From Brassica napus (Eukaryota > Streptophyta > Magnoliopsida > Brassicales > Brassicaceae): a DNA stretch of 64,000 bases. The stretch spans positions 1 through 64,000 of the forward strand of contig NW_026015129.1 of the NCBI RefSeq assembly GCF_020379485.1, written 5' to 3'. Every line of letters starts with the position of its first letter. The stretch's first letter is position 1. The notes beneath the pieces are model-generated. The model did no database searches. It had not been told where the DNA came from and saw nothing but the letters and a program-made list of their open reading frames with translations. Position numbers and translations under genes: made by a program. Shown one piece after another: positions 46,825 to 58,000 of the stretch.

Positions 46825-47051
46825 CCTTTAAAAGGAGAGAGTGATTTCGTTTTCTAAATGTTCTTGAGTGTTCTTGAGAGTTCTTGAGAGTTTGTCAAGA
46901 GCTAGATCCTTTAAAAGTCAAGTTGGTGTCTGTTGGTGTTTCTTTTGGAGAGTCAGCCTCAAGGGAGTCCCTTTAGGTGTTTGACAAGGTCAGAAGAGGG
47001 GTCTAGTTTGTGGTTAAGCTTGGCGTGTGAGATTAGAAGCATTTGGGGAAG

Positions 47052-47105
47052 ATCTAGGCTAAAGGTTGTTGCTTTAGGCTAAAGGTTGTTGCTTTAGGCT
47101 AAAGG
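47052..47105 (+). repeat. 20-bp tandem repeat in the leader
   Basis: GGCTAAAGGTTGTTGCTTTA repeats with a 20-bp period, a little over two and a half copies, ending two bases before the polyprotein ATG. The rest of the 46825-47107 leader holds no recognised feature. Confidence 0.8.
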
Positions 47106-47107
47106 AA

Positions 47108-50100
47108 ATGGAGCTGCTTCAATCTGGTACAACAAGGCGTGAAGAGAAGAAAGAGAGAGGGAATGAGTGGGGGTGGTTCTCACAAATGAAAACAACTCTG
47201 AAAAGGTGTGGAGTTTGGAGAAACCATGAGAAGGAAGAGTCTTTGAAGGGTAAAGCTGCTGAGAAAGATCAGACAGCAAGAGAAACAAGTGGAGATTGCT
47301 TTAGTCTTGAAGAAAGTACACTGCTTGAGAAGATTGAAGATGTTTATGAGAACAAGATCAATCTTAGGAGAGTGTATGAAGTCAAGAAGGTGATCAGTGA
47401 AGCTAAGCAAGGAAGAGAAGAGTTCAATAACCATGTGAGGAAGCTACAACACTTGTGGGTTGAACTACAAGGGTTGAGATCCCATGTGGATGGGGATGCT
47501 ACACCAGAGCAAGAGATGGTCTTGAAGCTCTTGGCGAGCATGGAGTCATCATATGGGTGGCTGGTGGAGATGGTTCTAAGAGGGGAACAGCTTCCGGAAA
47601 TGGAAGAGATCTGTGTGCTTATAAGAAGGGCGTATGAGATAATGAGAGATGATGAGAGGCTAACCATGAGTAGGAGTGAGAGCTCATGGAAGCCAACTGG
47701 GAGTAGGAGTGAGAGCTTCCAGAAGCTAACCATGAGTAGGAGTGAGGGCTCATGGAGGCTAACCGGGAGTAGGAGTGAGGGCTTCCGGAAGAGGAGGAGG
47801 TGCAGAATGCTATCCAAAGCTTATATCAACATAGGAAAGGGTAGGAAGAGAGTTGTGGGAGAGTGTTCTTACTCAGCCTACATGGGGGAATCAGTAGAAG
47901 ACAGTGGGGTGTTAAGAGAGCAGGAGAAAGGGAGTGGAGCTGATGATCGCATCACCAGGAAGGAATGGAGAGTGTTCATGGAACATGTACAAGCCTTAGC
48001 AGCAAGCAAGAAGCATGCTATACAATCCGGAGCTTCTAAACCCATGGTGATTGATTCTGGAGCAAGTCATCATATGATCAGTGATAGGAGGCTTATAAGT
48101 GAGATCAAGGCTGCAACAGGGAGTGTTAGGATAGCTAATGGTGCTATGATCCCAATAGAAGGAGTGGGAAAGCTCAAACTGTTTGAGAAGGACACGGCTG
48201 CCTTCTACATGCCTCAGTTCACTTCAAATCTATTATCTGTGAAGAAAGCTACCATTGATCTTGATTGTCAAGTAGTATTCAGACCTGATGAAGTTGAGTT
48301 TCAAGATTTGAAGACTGGGAGAGTCATTGGCAGAGGAGACAGCAAGAATCAGCTATACCACCTCGACTTGGCTAAGACCTCTAATCCCTTTGATTCTATT
48401 TGCTTGAGTAGTACTGCTGAGAAGATTGATAGTATTACTTGGCATGCTAGATTAGGACATCCTCATGCTCGTGCCATTGAATTGATAATCCCTAATATGT
48501 CATTCAATCACTTGGATTGTGAAGCATGCATATTAGGAAAGCATTGTAGGACTGTTTTCCCAACATCTAAGACTACTTATGAGCATTGCTTTGATCTAGT
48601 TCACTCGGATGTGTGGACCGCTCCATGCATGTCTAGAGACAGCCATAAATACTTTGTGACATTCATTGATGAGAAGTCTAAGTATACATGGCTCACATTG
48701 CTTCCATCTAAAGATAAGGTGCTAGAAGCGTTTATGAACTTCCAAGCATATGTATCTAATCAATACAATGCTACTGTGAAGGTACTGAGATCAGACAACG
48801 GAGGTGAATACATCAGCAATGCCTTCAAGAGTCATCTAGCCAAGCATGGGATTGTGCATCAGACCAGTTGTCCCTACACACCACAGCAGAATGGTGTAGC
48901 TGAGAGGAAGAATAGGCACTTGATGGAGGTTGCTAGGTCGATGATGTTTCATGCAAATGTCCCAAAACGTTTTTGGGGAGATGCTGTACAGACTGCTTGC
49001 TATCTCATCAACCGGATCCCAACCAAGATACTGAAGAATCTGTCTCCATTTGAGGTGCTGAATAAGAGCAAGCCTTTTATTGATCACCTACGGGTATTTG
49101 GGTGTGTATGCTATGTCATGAGTCCAGGAGAACAGAGAAACAAGCTGGAGGCAAAGAGCACTAAGGCTATGTTCATTGGATACTCTATCACTCAGAAGGG
49201 ATACAAGTGCTATGATCCTGAAGCAAGGAGAGTGATGGTATCTAGAGAAGTGAAGTTTATTGAATCAAAAGGGTATTATGAAGAAAAGGAGTGGGAAAAT
49301 CTGAAGGATTTGTCTCAAGCTCCATCTGATAGAGCAACAACACTGAGGGTGCTGTTGGAGAAGCTAGGGATAGGGTTATCCCAGGATCAGGAATCTGGAA
49401 GAAGAGAGTCTTCCAATCCGACTAGTGAAGCTGAAAGAACAACTCCTCTTGATCATGAGAGGGGGAATGGAACTGAATCTCATGAGCAAGTGCATAATCA
49501 AGATTCAGGCCAGCATAATCAAGAGGTGACACAGGAAGTAGAGAGTGGTGCTCAGTCTAGTGGAGATGGGCAAAGAGAGTCTACTGGCTCAGATGAGAGT
49601 GGTACTCAGTCTAGTGGAGATTGGGAAGTGGATCCTGATGGGTCAAATGAGAGTGGTGCTCAATCAAGTGAAGATGGGCAAGAGCCACAAGAAGAACAAG
49701 TTCAGGAGCTGAGGAGGAGCACAAGGGTGAAGAGAGATGCTTCCAACTGGGTAAACACGAGAGTGTACTACAATGCCCAGGCTGTGGAGCATCCTTCTCA
49801 AGCTATGTGTTCCTTTGCAGAGTTTCCAGACGAGCATATAGCCTTCACAGTAAGCTTGGATGAGAGCTATATTCCAAGGACATATGAAGAAGCTATGGCT
49901 TTAAAGGAGTGGAGAGATTCAGTTGCTGATGAGTCCGGAGCCATGATTAAGAATGAAACATGGTATGAGAGTGAGCTGCCTAAAGGGAAGAAGGCAGTGA
50001 CTAGTAAATGGGTGTTCACAATCAAGTTTCATCCTGATGGAAGAATAGAGAGGCGCAAGTCTAGGTTGGTGGCAAGAGGATTTACTCAGACATATGGTGA

Positions 50101-51421
50101 GGACTATGTTGAGACCTTTGCTCCTGTGGCTAAACTTCATACTATCAGGATTGTATTATCTTTAGCTGTGAATCTTGAGTGGGATTTGTGGCAAATGGAT
50201 GTGAAGAATGCATTCCTTCAAGGAGAGTTGGAAGATGAAGTATACATGCATCCACCACCAGGTCTTGAACATCTAGTAAAGAAGGGTAATGTGTTGAGGT
50301 TGAGGAAAGCTATCTATGGTCTCAAGCAGTCTCCAAGGGCGTGGTACAACAAGTTGAGTACTACACTGAATGGGAGAGGGTTCAGAAAGTCAGAATTGGA
50401 TCACACTCTCTTTACCCTAACCACCTCATCTGGTATTGTGGTATTGCTTGTGTATGTGGATGATATCATCATCACAGGCAGTGATAAGGAAGGCATCAAG
50501 GCTACAAAGGAGTATCTCAAGGCAAGCTTTGAGATTAAAGACTTGGGGGAAATGAAGTATTTTCTTGGGATTGAGATATGCAGATCAAAGGAAGGATTGT
50601 TCATGTCTCAAAGGAAGTATGTGATTGATCTATTGAAGGGAGCAGATGCCTATGGAGGAAAGACAGCCAAGATGCCAATGGAGGATGGGTACAAGGTTCC
50701 ACGTGAGGGGGAGATTGAGGATAGCAAGCCATTCCATGATCCTAAGCTGTATAGGAAGCTAGTGGGGAAGTTGATTTATCTTACCATTACTAGACCTGAT
50801 GTATGCTTTGCGGTGAATCAAGTCAGTCAACACATGCAAGTTCCTAAGGAGCACCACTGGCGGATGGTGGAAAGGATCTTGATGTATCTGAATGGAACTA
50901 CTGGTCTTGGAGTATGGATGGGATGTAACAAGAGTACTGAGGTTGTAGGCTACTGTGATGCGGATTGGGCTGGTGATAGAGCAGATAGAAGATCAACCAC
51001 AGGCTATTGTACATTCATTGGTGGTAACTTGGTCACTTGGAAGAGTAAGAAGCAGAAGGTAGTGTCTTGTTCCAGTGCTGAGGCCGAGTATAGAGCAATG
51101 CTGAAGCTTACAAATGAGCTAGTGTGGATAAAAGGGATTTTGAAGCATCTGGAGATTATTCAAGCAACGCCAATGACAATGCATTGTGATAATCAAGCAG
51201 CTATCCACATTGCATCTAACTCTGTGTTCCATGAGAGAACAAAGCACATTGAGGTTGATTGTCACAAGGTGAGGCAGATGATGATTCTTGGGGTGATTCT
51301 ACCTTGTTATACTCGGAGTGAGGATCAGTTAGCAGATGTGTTCACAAAGGCAGCAAGGCAAAAGACAATGGAGTCCATACACATCAGGTTAGGACTCATT
51401 GATCTCTCGCCTAAGGGCTAG
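47108..51421 (+). CDS. Copia gag-pol polyprotein, intact (1437 aa)
   Basis: Starts at the ATG at 47108 and ends at TAG. Gag occupies about residues 1-300 and carries four tandem 11-residue SRSE-type repeats (185-228) where a zinc knuckle would be expected; no CCHC motif is seen. Protease: DSGASHHM, Asp 316. Integrase: zinc-binding H446, H451, C471, C474; core D501, D563, E599 with the canonical 35-residue spacing. Reverse transcriptase: WQMDVKNAF (Asp 1031) and YVDD (1116-1119). RNase H: D1284, E1325/E1327, D1361. All catalytic residues are present. The order PR-IN-RT-RH marks Ty1/copia. From about the protease onward it is very similar to the polyprotein at 31856-36040; the gag parts are much less alike. 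It should act in the cytoplasm in particles and then deliver cDNA to the nucleus. Confidence 0.96.
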   Translation: MELLQSGTTRREEKKERGNEWGWFSQMKTTLKRCGVWRNHEKEESLKGKAAEKDQTARETSGDCFSLEESTLLEKIEDVYENKINLRRVYEVKKVISEAKQGREEFNNHVRKLQHLWVELQGLRSHVDGDATPEQEMVLKLLASMESSYGWLVEMVLRGEQLPEMEEICVLIRRAYEIMRDDERLTMSRSESSWKPTGSRSESFQKLTMSRSEGSWRLTGSRSEGFRKRRRCRMLSKAYINIGKGRKRVVGECSYSAYMGESVEDSGVLREQEKGSGADDRITRKEWRVFMEHVQALAASKKHAIQSGASKPMVIDSGASHHMISDRRLISEIKAATGSVRIANGAMIPIEGVGKLKLFEKDTAAFYMPQFTSNLLSVKKATIDLDCQVVFRPDEVEFQDLKTGRVIGRGDSKNQLYHLDLAKTSNPFDSICLSSTAEKIDSITWHARLGHPHARAIELIIPNMSFNHLDCEACILGKHCRTVFPTSKTTYEHCFDLVHSDVWTAPCMSRDSHKYFVTFIDEKSKYTWLTLLPSKDKVLEAFMNFQAYVSNQYNATVKVLRSDNGGEYISNAFKSHLAKHGIVHQTSCPYTPQQNGVAERKNRHLMEVARSMMFHANVPKRFWGDAVQTACYLINRIPTKILKNLSPFEVLNKSKPFIDHLRVFGCVCYVMSPGEQRNKLEAKSTKAMFIGYSITQKGYKCYDPEARRVMVSREVKFIESKGYYEEKEWENLKDLSQAPSDRATTLRVLLEKLGIGLSQDQESGRRESSNPTSEAERTTPLDHERGNGTESHEQVHNQDSGQHNQEVTQEVESGAQSSGDGQRESTGSDESGTQSSGDWEVDPDGSNESGAQSSEDGQEPQEEQVQELRRSTRVKRDASNWVNTRVYYNAQAVEHPSQAMCSFAEFPDEHIAFTVSLDESYIPRTYEEAMALKEWRDSVADESGAMIKNETWYESELPKGKKAVTSKWVFTIKFHPDGRIERRKSRLVARGFTQTYGEDYVETFAPVAKLHTIRIVLSLAVNLEWDLWQMDVKNAFLQGELEDEVYMHPPPGLEHLVKKGNVLRLRKAIYGLKQSPRAWYNKLSTTLNGRGFRKSELDHTLFTLTTSSGIVVLLVYVDDIIITGSDKEGIKATKEYLKASFEIKDLGEMKYFLGIEICRSKEGLFMSQRKYVIDLLKGADAYGGKTAKMPMEDGYKVPREGEIEDSKPFHDPKLYRKLVGKLIYLTITRPDVCFAVNQVSQHMQVPKEHHWRMVERILMYLNGTTGLGVWMGCNKSTEVVGYCDADWAGDRADRRSTTGYCTFIGGNLVTWKSKKQKVVSCSSAEAEYRAMLKLTNELVWIKGILKHLEIIQATPMTMHCDNQAAIHIASNSVFHERTKHIEVDCHKVRQMMILGVILPCYTRSEDQLADVFTKAARQKTMESIHIRLGLIDLSPKG
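47660..47791 (+). repeat. Four 33-bp tandem repeats inside gag
   Basis: Exactly 132 bp made of four 33-bp units (two 66-bp pairs), in frame, each encoding an 11-residue unit with SRSE. It is followed by the basic run RKRRRCR. It may be an RNA-binding segment, by inference from charge and position only. Confidence 0.85.
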
Positions 51422-51460
51422 TCTATACACTCTCCTGATCATGTGATCTCTACTCTTTTT

Positions 51461-51501
51461 CCTCATTAAGGTTTTGTCCCAATGGGTTTTCCTTAATGAG
51501 G
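51461..51501 (+). other. Conserved stem-loop upstream of polypurine tract
   Basis: Perfect 11-bp arms CCTCATTAAGG and CCTTAATGAGG around a loop containing CCCAATGGG, 40 bp after the stop codon. Counterparts are at 24077-24116 and 31783-31823. A further TTTTAATGAGG copy follows directly. Confidence 0.7.
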
Positions 51502-51553
51502 TTTTAATGAGGGAGATCTCATGGTCCTTCCAAGCTTGACTTGTTCCACATGG

Positions 51554-51570
51554 TCAAGCTTGAGGGGGAG
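51554..51570 (+). other. Polypurine tract
   Basis: TCAAGCTTGAGGGGGAG directly before the 3' LTR; primes plus-strand DNA synthesis in the family. Confidence 0.93.
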
Positions 51571-52060
51571 TGTTGAGATGAGAGAATAAAGAGTTGATAT
51601 ATTGAGAGAGGAAGAGAGTTGGAGTAGACAGTAACTTTGGAGTTTTACTGTGGTAACTTTAGTTTAACCACAGTAACAACTTGGGAAGTTATCTGATGGC
51701 ATGAGAAGGTAACTTAGTGAAGGGAAGAGAGTAAACTCGACCAAAGAGGATAAGGAAGGATAAGGGAGCCTTTGACAGCCTGTATGATGCTGGAAAGGAG
51801 AGGATGCTTTTCTACTAGTGCAAGCATGTGAGAAAGCACAGCCAAGTGATTCAAAAGGAGTTCCAGCCTGTCCTTTGACTACACATGCTTATACATTTCG
51901 AAATTCCTTGTTGCTCTCTCTTTATATACTTGTAAACCCTCATCAGTATTAATTAATGGAGTTTTGAGTCTCTCTCTCTAGTCTCTCTCTTGTTCTTAAT
52001 CTCTAATCTCTTTAATTCTCAGATTAAACTTAATCACTCTTTAAATCACAAAATCTAATA
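51571..52060 (+). repeat. 3' LTR of intact plus-strand copia
   Basis: 490 bp, no difference from 46317-46806 found by eye. It ends AATCTAATA, followed by the CCAAA target duplication and satellite. Confidence 0.95.
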
Positions 52061-55000
52061 CCAAACTGGGAAACTGGAATCACCTGATTAGAAAGTGGGA
52101 TAACTTCTTCATCCCAACTCCTATGAGATTTATTCAACTTCCTGGTGATTCTCCAACACTTTATGTATCCAAATCAAGCTTCTTACAAAGTGATTCATCC
52201 TGGTTTGATTGGAACGACGAAGAAGCTGTCCTATTCCCAAACTGGGAAACTGGAATCACCTGATTAGAAAGTGGGATAACTTCTTCATCCCAACTCCTAT
52301 GAGATTTATTCAACTTCCTGGTGATTCTCCACCACTTTATGTATCCAAATCAAGCTTCTTACAAAGTGATTCATCCTGGTTTGATTGGAACGACGAAGAA
52401 GCTGTCCTATTCCCAAACTGGGAAACTGGAATCACCTGATTAGAAAGTGGGATAACTTCTTCATCCCAACTCCTATGAGATTTATTCAACTTCCTGGTGA
52501 TTCTCCAACACTTTATGTATCCAAATCAAGCTTCTTACAAAGTGATTCATCCTGGTTTGATTGGAACGACGAAGAAGCTGTCCTATTCCCAAACTGGGAA
52601 ACTGGAATCACCTGATTAGAAAGTGGGATAACTTCTTCATCCCAACTCCTATGAGATTTATTCAACTTCCTGGTGATTCTCCAACACTTTATGTATCCAA
52701 ATCAAGCTTCTTACAAAGTGATTCATCCTGGTTTGATTGGAACGACGAAGAAGCTGTCCTATTCCCAAACTGGGAAACTGGAATCACCTGATTAGAAAGT
52801 GGGATAACTTCTTCATCCCAACTCCTATGAGATTTATTCAACTTCCTGGTGATTCTCCAACACTTTATGTATCCAAATCAAGCTTCTTACAAAGTGATTC
52901 ATCCTGGTTTGATTGGAACGACGAAGAAGCTGTCCTATTCCCAAACTGGGAAACTGGAATCACCTGATTAGAAAGTGGGATAACTTCTTCATCCCAACTC
53001 CTATGAGATTTATTCAACTTCCTGGTGATTCTCCACCACTTTATGTATCCAAATCAAGCTTCTTACAAAGTGATTCATCCTGGTTTGATTGGAACGACGA
53101 AGAAGCTGTCCTATTCCCAAACTGGGAAACTGGAATCACCTGATTAGAAAGTGGGATAACTTCTTCATCCCAACTCCTATGAGATTTATTCAACTTCCTG
53201 GTGATTCTCCAACACTTTATGTATCCAAATCAAGCTTCTTACAAAGTGATTCATCCTGGTTTGATTGGAACGACGAAGAAGCTGTCCTATTCCCAAACTG
53301 GGAAACTGGAATCACCTGATTAGAAAGTGGGATAACTTCTTCATCCCAACTCCTATGAGATTTATTCAACTTCCTGGTGATTCTCCAACACTTTATGTAT
53401 CCAAATCAAGCTTCTTACAAAGTGATTCATCCTGGTTTGATTGGAACGACGAAGAAGCTGTCCTATTCCCAAACTGGGAAACTGGAATCACCTGATTAGA
53501 AAGTGGGATAACTTCTTCATCCCAACTCCTATGAGATTTATTCAACTTCCTGGTGATTCTCCACCACTTTATGTATCCAAATCAAGCTTCTTACAAAGTG
53601 ATTCATCCTGGTTTGATTGGAACGACGAAGAAGCTGTCCTATTCCCAAACTGGGAAACTGGAATCACCTGATTAGAAAGTGGGATAACTTCTTCATCCCA
53701 ACTCCTATGAGATTTATTCAACTTCCTGGTGATTCTCCAACACTTTATGTATCCAAATCAAGCTTCTTACAAAGTGATTCATCCTGGTTTGATTGGAACG
53801 ACGAAGAAGCTGTCCTATTCCCAAACTGGGAAACTGGAATCACCTGATTAGAAAGTGGGATAACTTCTTCATCCCAACTCCTATGAGATTTATTCAACTT
53901 CCTGGTGATTCTCCACCACCATTTATGTATCCAAATCAAGCTTCTTACAAAGTGATTCATCCTGGTTTGATTGGAACGACGAAGAAGCTGTCCTATTCCC
54001 AAACTGGGAAACTGGAATCACCTGATTAGAAAGTGGGATAACTTCTTCATCCCAACTCCTATGAGATTTATTCAACTTCCTGGTGATTCTCCAACACTTT
54101 ATGTATCCAAATCAAGCTTCTTACAAAGTGATTCATCCTGGTTTGATTGGAACGACGAAGAAGCTGTCCTATTCCCAAACTGGGAAACTGGAATCACCTG
54201 ATTAGAAAGTGGGATAACTTCTTCATCCCAACTCCTATGAGATTTATTCAACTTCCTGGTGATTCTCCAACACTTTATGTATCCAAATCAAGCTTCTTAC
54301 AAAGTGATTCATCCTGGTTTGATTGGAACGACGAAGAAGCTGTCCTATTCCCAAACTGGGAAACTGGAATCACCTGATTAGAAAGTGGGATAACTTCTTC
54401 ATCCCAACTCCTATGAGATTTATTCAACTTCCTGGTGATTCTCCAACACTTTATGTATCCAAATCAAGCTTCTTACAAAGTGATTCATCCTGGTTTGATT
54501 GGAACGACGAAGAAGCTGTCCTATTCCCAAACTGGGAAACTGGAATCACCTGATTAGAAAGTGGGATAACTTCTTCATCCCAACTCCTATGAGATTTATT
54601 CAACTTCCTGGTGATTCTCCACCACTTTATGTATCCAAATCAAGCTTCTTACAAAGTGATTCATCCTGGTTTGATTGGAACGACGAAGAAGCTGTCCTAT
54701 TCCCAAACTGGGAAACTGGAATCACCTGATTAGAAAGTGGGATAACTTCTTCATCCCAACTCCTATGAGATTTATTCAACTTCCTGGTGATTCTCCAACA
54801 CTTTATGTATCCAAATCAAGCTTCTTACAAAGTGATTCATCCTGGTTTGATTGGAACGACGAAGAAGCTGTCCTATTCCCAAACTGGGAAACTGGAATCA
54901 CCTGATTAGAAAGTGGGATAACTTCTTCATCCCAACTCCTATGAGATTTATTCAACTTCCTGGTGATTCTCCACCACTTTATGTATCCAAATCAAGCTTC

Positions 55001-58000
55001 TTACAAAGTGATTCATCCTGGTTTGATTGGAACGACGAAGAAGCTGTCCTATTCCCAAACTGGGAAACTGGAATCACCTGATTAGAAAGTGGGATAACTT
55101 CTTCATCCCAACTCCTATGAGATTTATTCAACTTCCTGGTGATTCTCCAACACTTTATGTATCCAAATCAAGCTTCTTACAAAGTGATTCATCCTGGTTT
55201 GATTGGAACGACGAAGAAGCTGTCCTATTCCCAAACTGGGAAACTGGAATCACCTGATTAGAAAGTGGGATAACTTCTTCATCCCAACTCCTATGAGATT
55301 TATTCAACTTCCTGGTGATTCTCCAACACTTTATGTATCCAAATCAAGCTTCTTACAAAGTGATTCATCCTGGTTTGATTGGAACGACGAAGAAGCTGTC
55401 CTATTCCCAAACTGGGAAACTGGAATCACCTGATTAGAAAGTGGGATAACTTCTTCATCCCAACTCCTATGAGATTTATTCAACTTCCTGGTGATTCTCC
55501 ACCACTTTATGTATCCAAATCAAGCTTCTTACAAAGTGATTCATCCTGGTTTGATTGGAACGACGAAGAAGCTGTCCTATTCCCAAACTGGGAAACTGGA
55601 ATCACCTGATTAGAAAGTGGGATAACTTCTTCATCCCAACTCCTATGAGATTTATTCAACTTCCTGGTGATTCTCCAACACTTTATGTATCCAAATCAAG
55701 CTTCTTACAAAGTGATTCATCCTGGTTTGATTGGAACGACGAAGAAGCTGTCCTATTCCCAAACTGGGAAACTGGAATCACCTGATTAGAAAGTGGGATA
55801 ACTTCTTCATCCCAACTCCTATGAGATTTATTCAACTTCCTGGTGATTCTCCACCATTTTATGTATCCAAATCAAGCTTCTTACAAAGTGATTCATCCTG
55901 GTTTGATTGGAACGACGAAGAAGCTGTCCTATTCCCAAACTGGGAAACTGGAATCACCTGATTAGAAAGTGGGATAACTTCTTCATCCCAACTCCTATGA
56001 GATTTATTCAACTTCCTGGTGATTCTCCAACACTTTATGTATCCAAATCAAGCTTCTTACAAAGTGATTCATCCTGGTTTGATTGGAACGACGAAGAAGC
56101 TGTCCTATTCCCAAACTGGGAAACTGGAATCACCTGATTAGAAAGTGGGATAACTTCTTCATCCCAACTCCTATGAGATTTATTCAACTTCCTGGTGATT
56201 CTCCAACACTTTATGTATCCAAATCAAGCTTCTTACAAAGTGATTCATCCTGGTTTGATTGGAACGACGAAGAAGCTGTCCTATTCCCAAACTGGGAAAC
56301 TGGAATCACCTGATTAGAAAGTGGGATAACTTCTTCATCCCAACTCCTATGAGATTTATTCAACTTCCTGGTGATTCTCCACCACTTTATGTATCCAAAT
56401 CAAGCTTCTTACAAAGTGATTCATCCTGGTTTGATTGGAACGACGAAGAAGCTGTCCTATTCCCAAACTGGGAAACTGGAATCACCTGATTAGAAAGTGG
56501 GATAACTTCTTCATCCCAACTCCTATGAGATTTATTCAACTTCCTGGTGATTCTCCACCACTTTATGTATCCAAATCAAGCTTCTTACAAAGTGATTCAT
56601 CCTGGTTTGATTGGAACGACGAAGAAGCTGTCCTATTCCCAAACTGGGAAACTGGAATCACCTGATTAGAAAGTGGGATAACTTCTTCATCCCAACTCCT
56701 ATGAGATTTATTCAACTTCCTGGTGATTCTCCAACACTTTATGTATCCAAATCAAGCTTCTTACAAAGTGATTCATCCTGGTTTGATTGGAACGACGAAG
56801 AAGCTGTCCTATTCCCAAACTGGGAAACTGGAATCACCTGATTAGAAAGTGGGATAACTTCTTCATCCCAACTCCTATGAGATTTATTCAACTTCCTGGT
56901 GATTCTCCACCACTTTATGTATCCAAATCAAGCTTCTTACAAAGTGATTCATCCTGGTTTGATTGGAACGACGAAGAAGCTGTCCTATTCCCAAACTGGG
57001 AAACTGGAATCACCTGATTAGAAAGTGGGATAACTTCTTCATCCCAACTCCTATGAGATTTATTCAACTTCCTGGTGATTCTCCAACACTTTATGTATCC
57101 AAATCAAGCTTCTTACAAAGTGATTCATCCTGGTTTGATTGGAACGACGAAGAAGCTGTCCTATTCCCAAACTGGGAAACTGGAATCACCTGATTAGAAA
57201 GTGGGATAACTTCTTCATCCCAACTCCTATGAGATTTATTCAACTTCCTGGTGATTCTCCACCACTTTATGTATCCAAATCAAGCTTCTTACAAAGTGAT
57301 TCATCCTGGTTTGATTGGAACGACGAAGAAGCTGTCCTATTCCCAAACTGGGAAACTGGAATCACCTGATTAGAAAGTGGGATAACTTCTTCATCCCAAC
57401 TCCTATGAGATTTATTCAACTTCCTGGTGATTCTCCACCACTTTATGTATCCAAATCAAGCTTCTTACAAAGTGATTCATCCTGGTTTGATTGGAACGAC
57501 GAAGAAGCTGTCCTATTCCCAAACTGGGAAACTGGAATCACCTGATTAGAAAGTGGGATAACTTCTTCATCCCAACTCCTATGAGATTTATTCAACTTCC
57601 TGGTGATTCTCCAACACTTTATGTATCCAAATCAAGCTTCTTACAAAGTGATTCATCCTGGTTTGATTGGAACGACGAAGAAGCTGTCCTATTCCCAAAC
57701 TGGGAAACTGGAATCACCTGATTAGAAAGTGGGATAACTTCTTCATCCCAACTCCTATGAGATTTATTCAACTTCCTGGTGATTCTCCAACACTTTATGT
57801 ATCCAAATCAAGCTTCTTACAAAGTGATTCATCCTGGTTTGATTGGAACGACGAAGAAGCTGTCCTATTCCCAAACTGGGAAACTGGAATCACCTGATTA
57901 GAAAGTGGGATAACTTCTTCATCCCAACTCCTATGAGATTTATTCAACTTCCTGGTGATTCTCCACCATTTTATGTATCCAAATCAAGCTTCTTACAAAG

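Larger units (their letters stand above)
46317..52060 (+). mobile_element. Intact, recent Ty1/copia retrotransposon in satellite
   Basis: 5,744 bp with a perfect target duplication CCAAA (46312-46316 and 52061-52065) from the satellite unit. The two 490-bp LTRs look identical by eye; it has an 18-nt PBS, one uninterrupted 1437-codon polyprotein, a stem-loop and a polypurine tract. It appears fully autonomous and very young. The lineage within Ty1/copia is not assigned. Confidence 0.96.

Noticed and set aside
47094..50604. Minus-strand frames, including one of 157 codons at 47344-47817.
   Set aside because: Antisense to the intact polyprotein; the longest overlies the SRSE repeat region, where repetition keeps the frame open.
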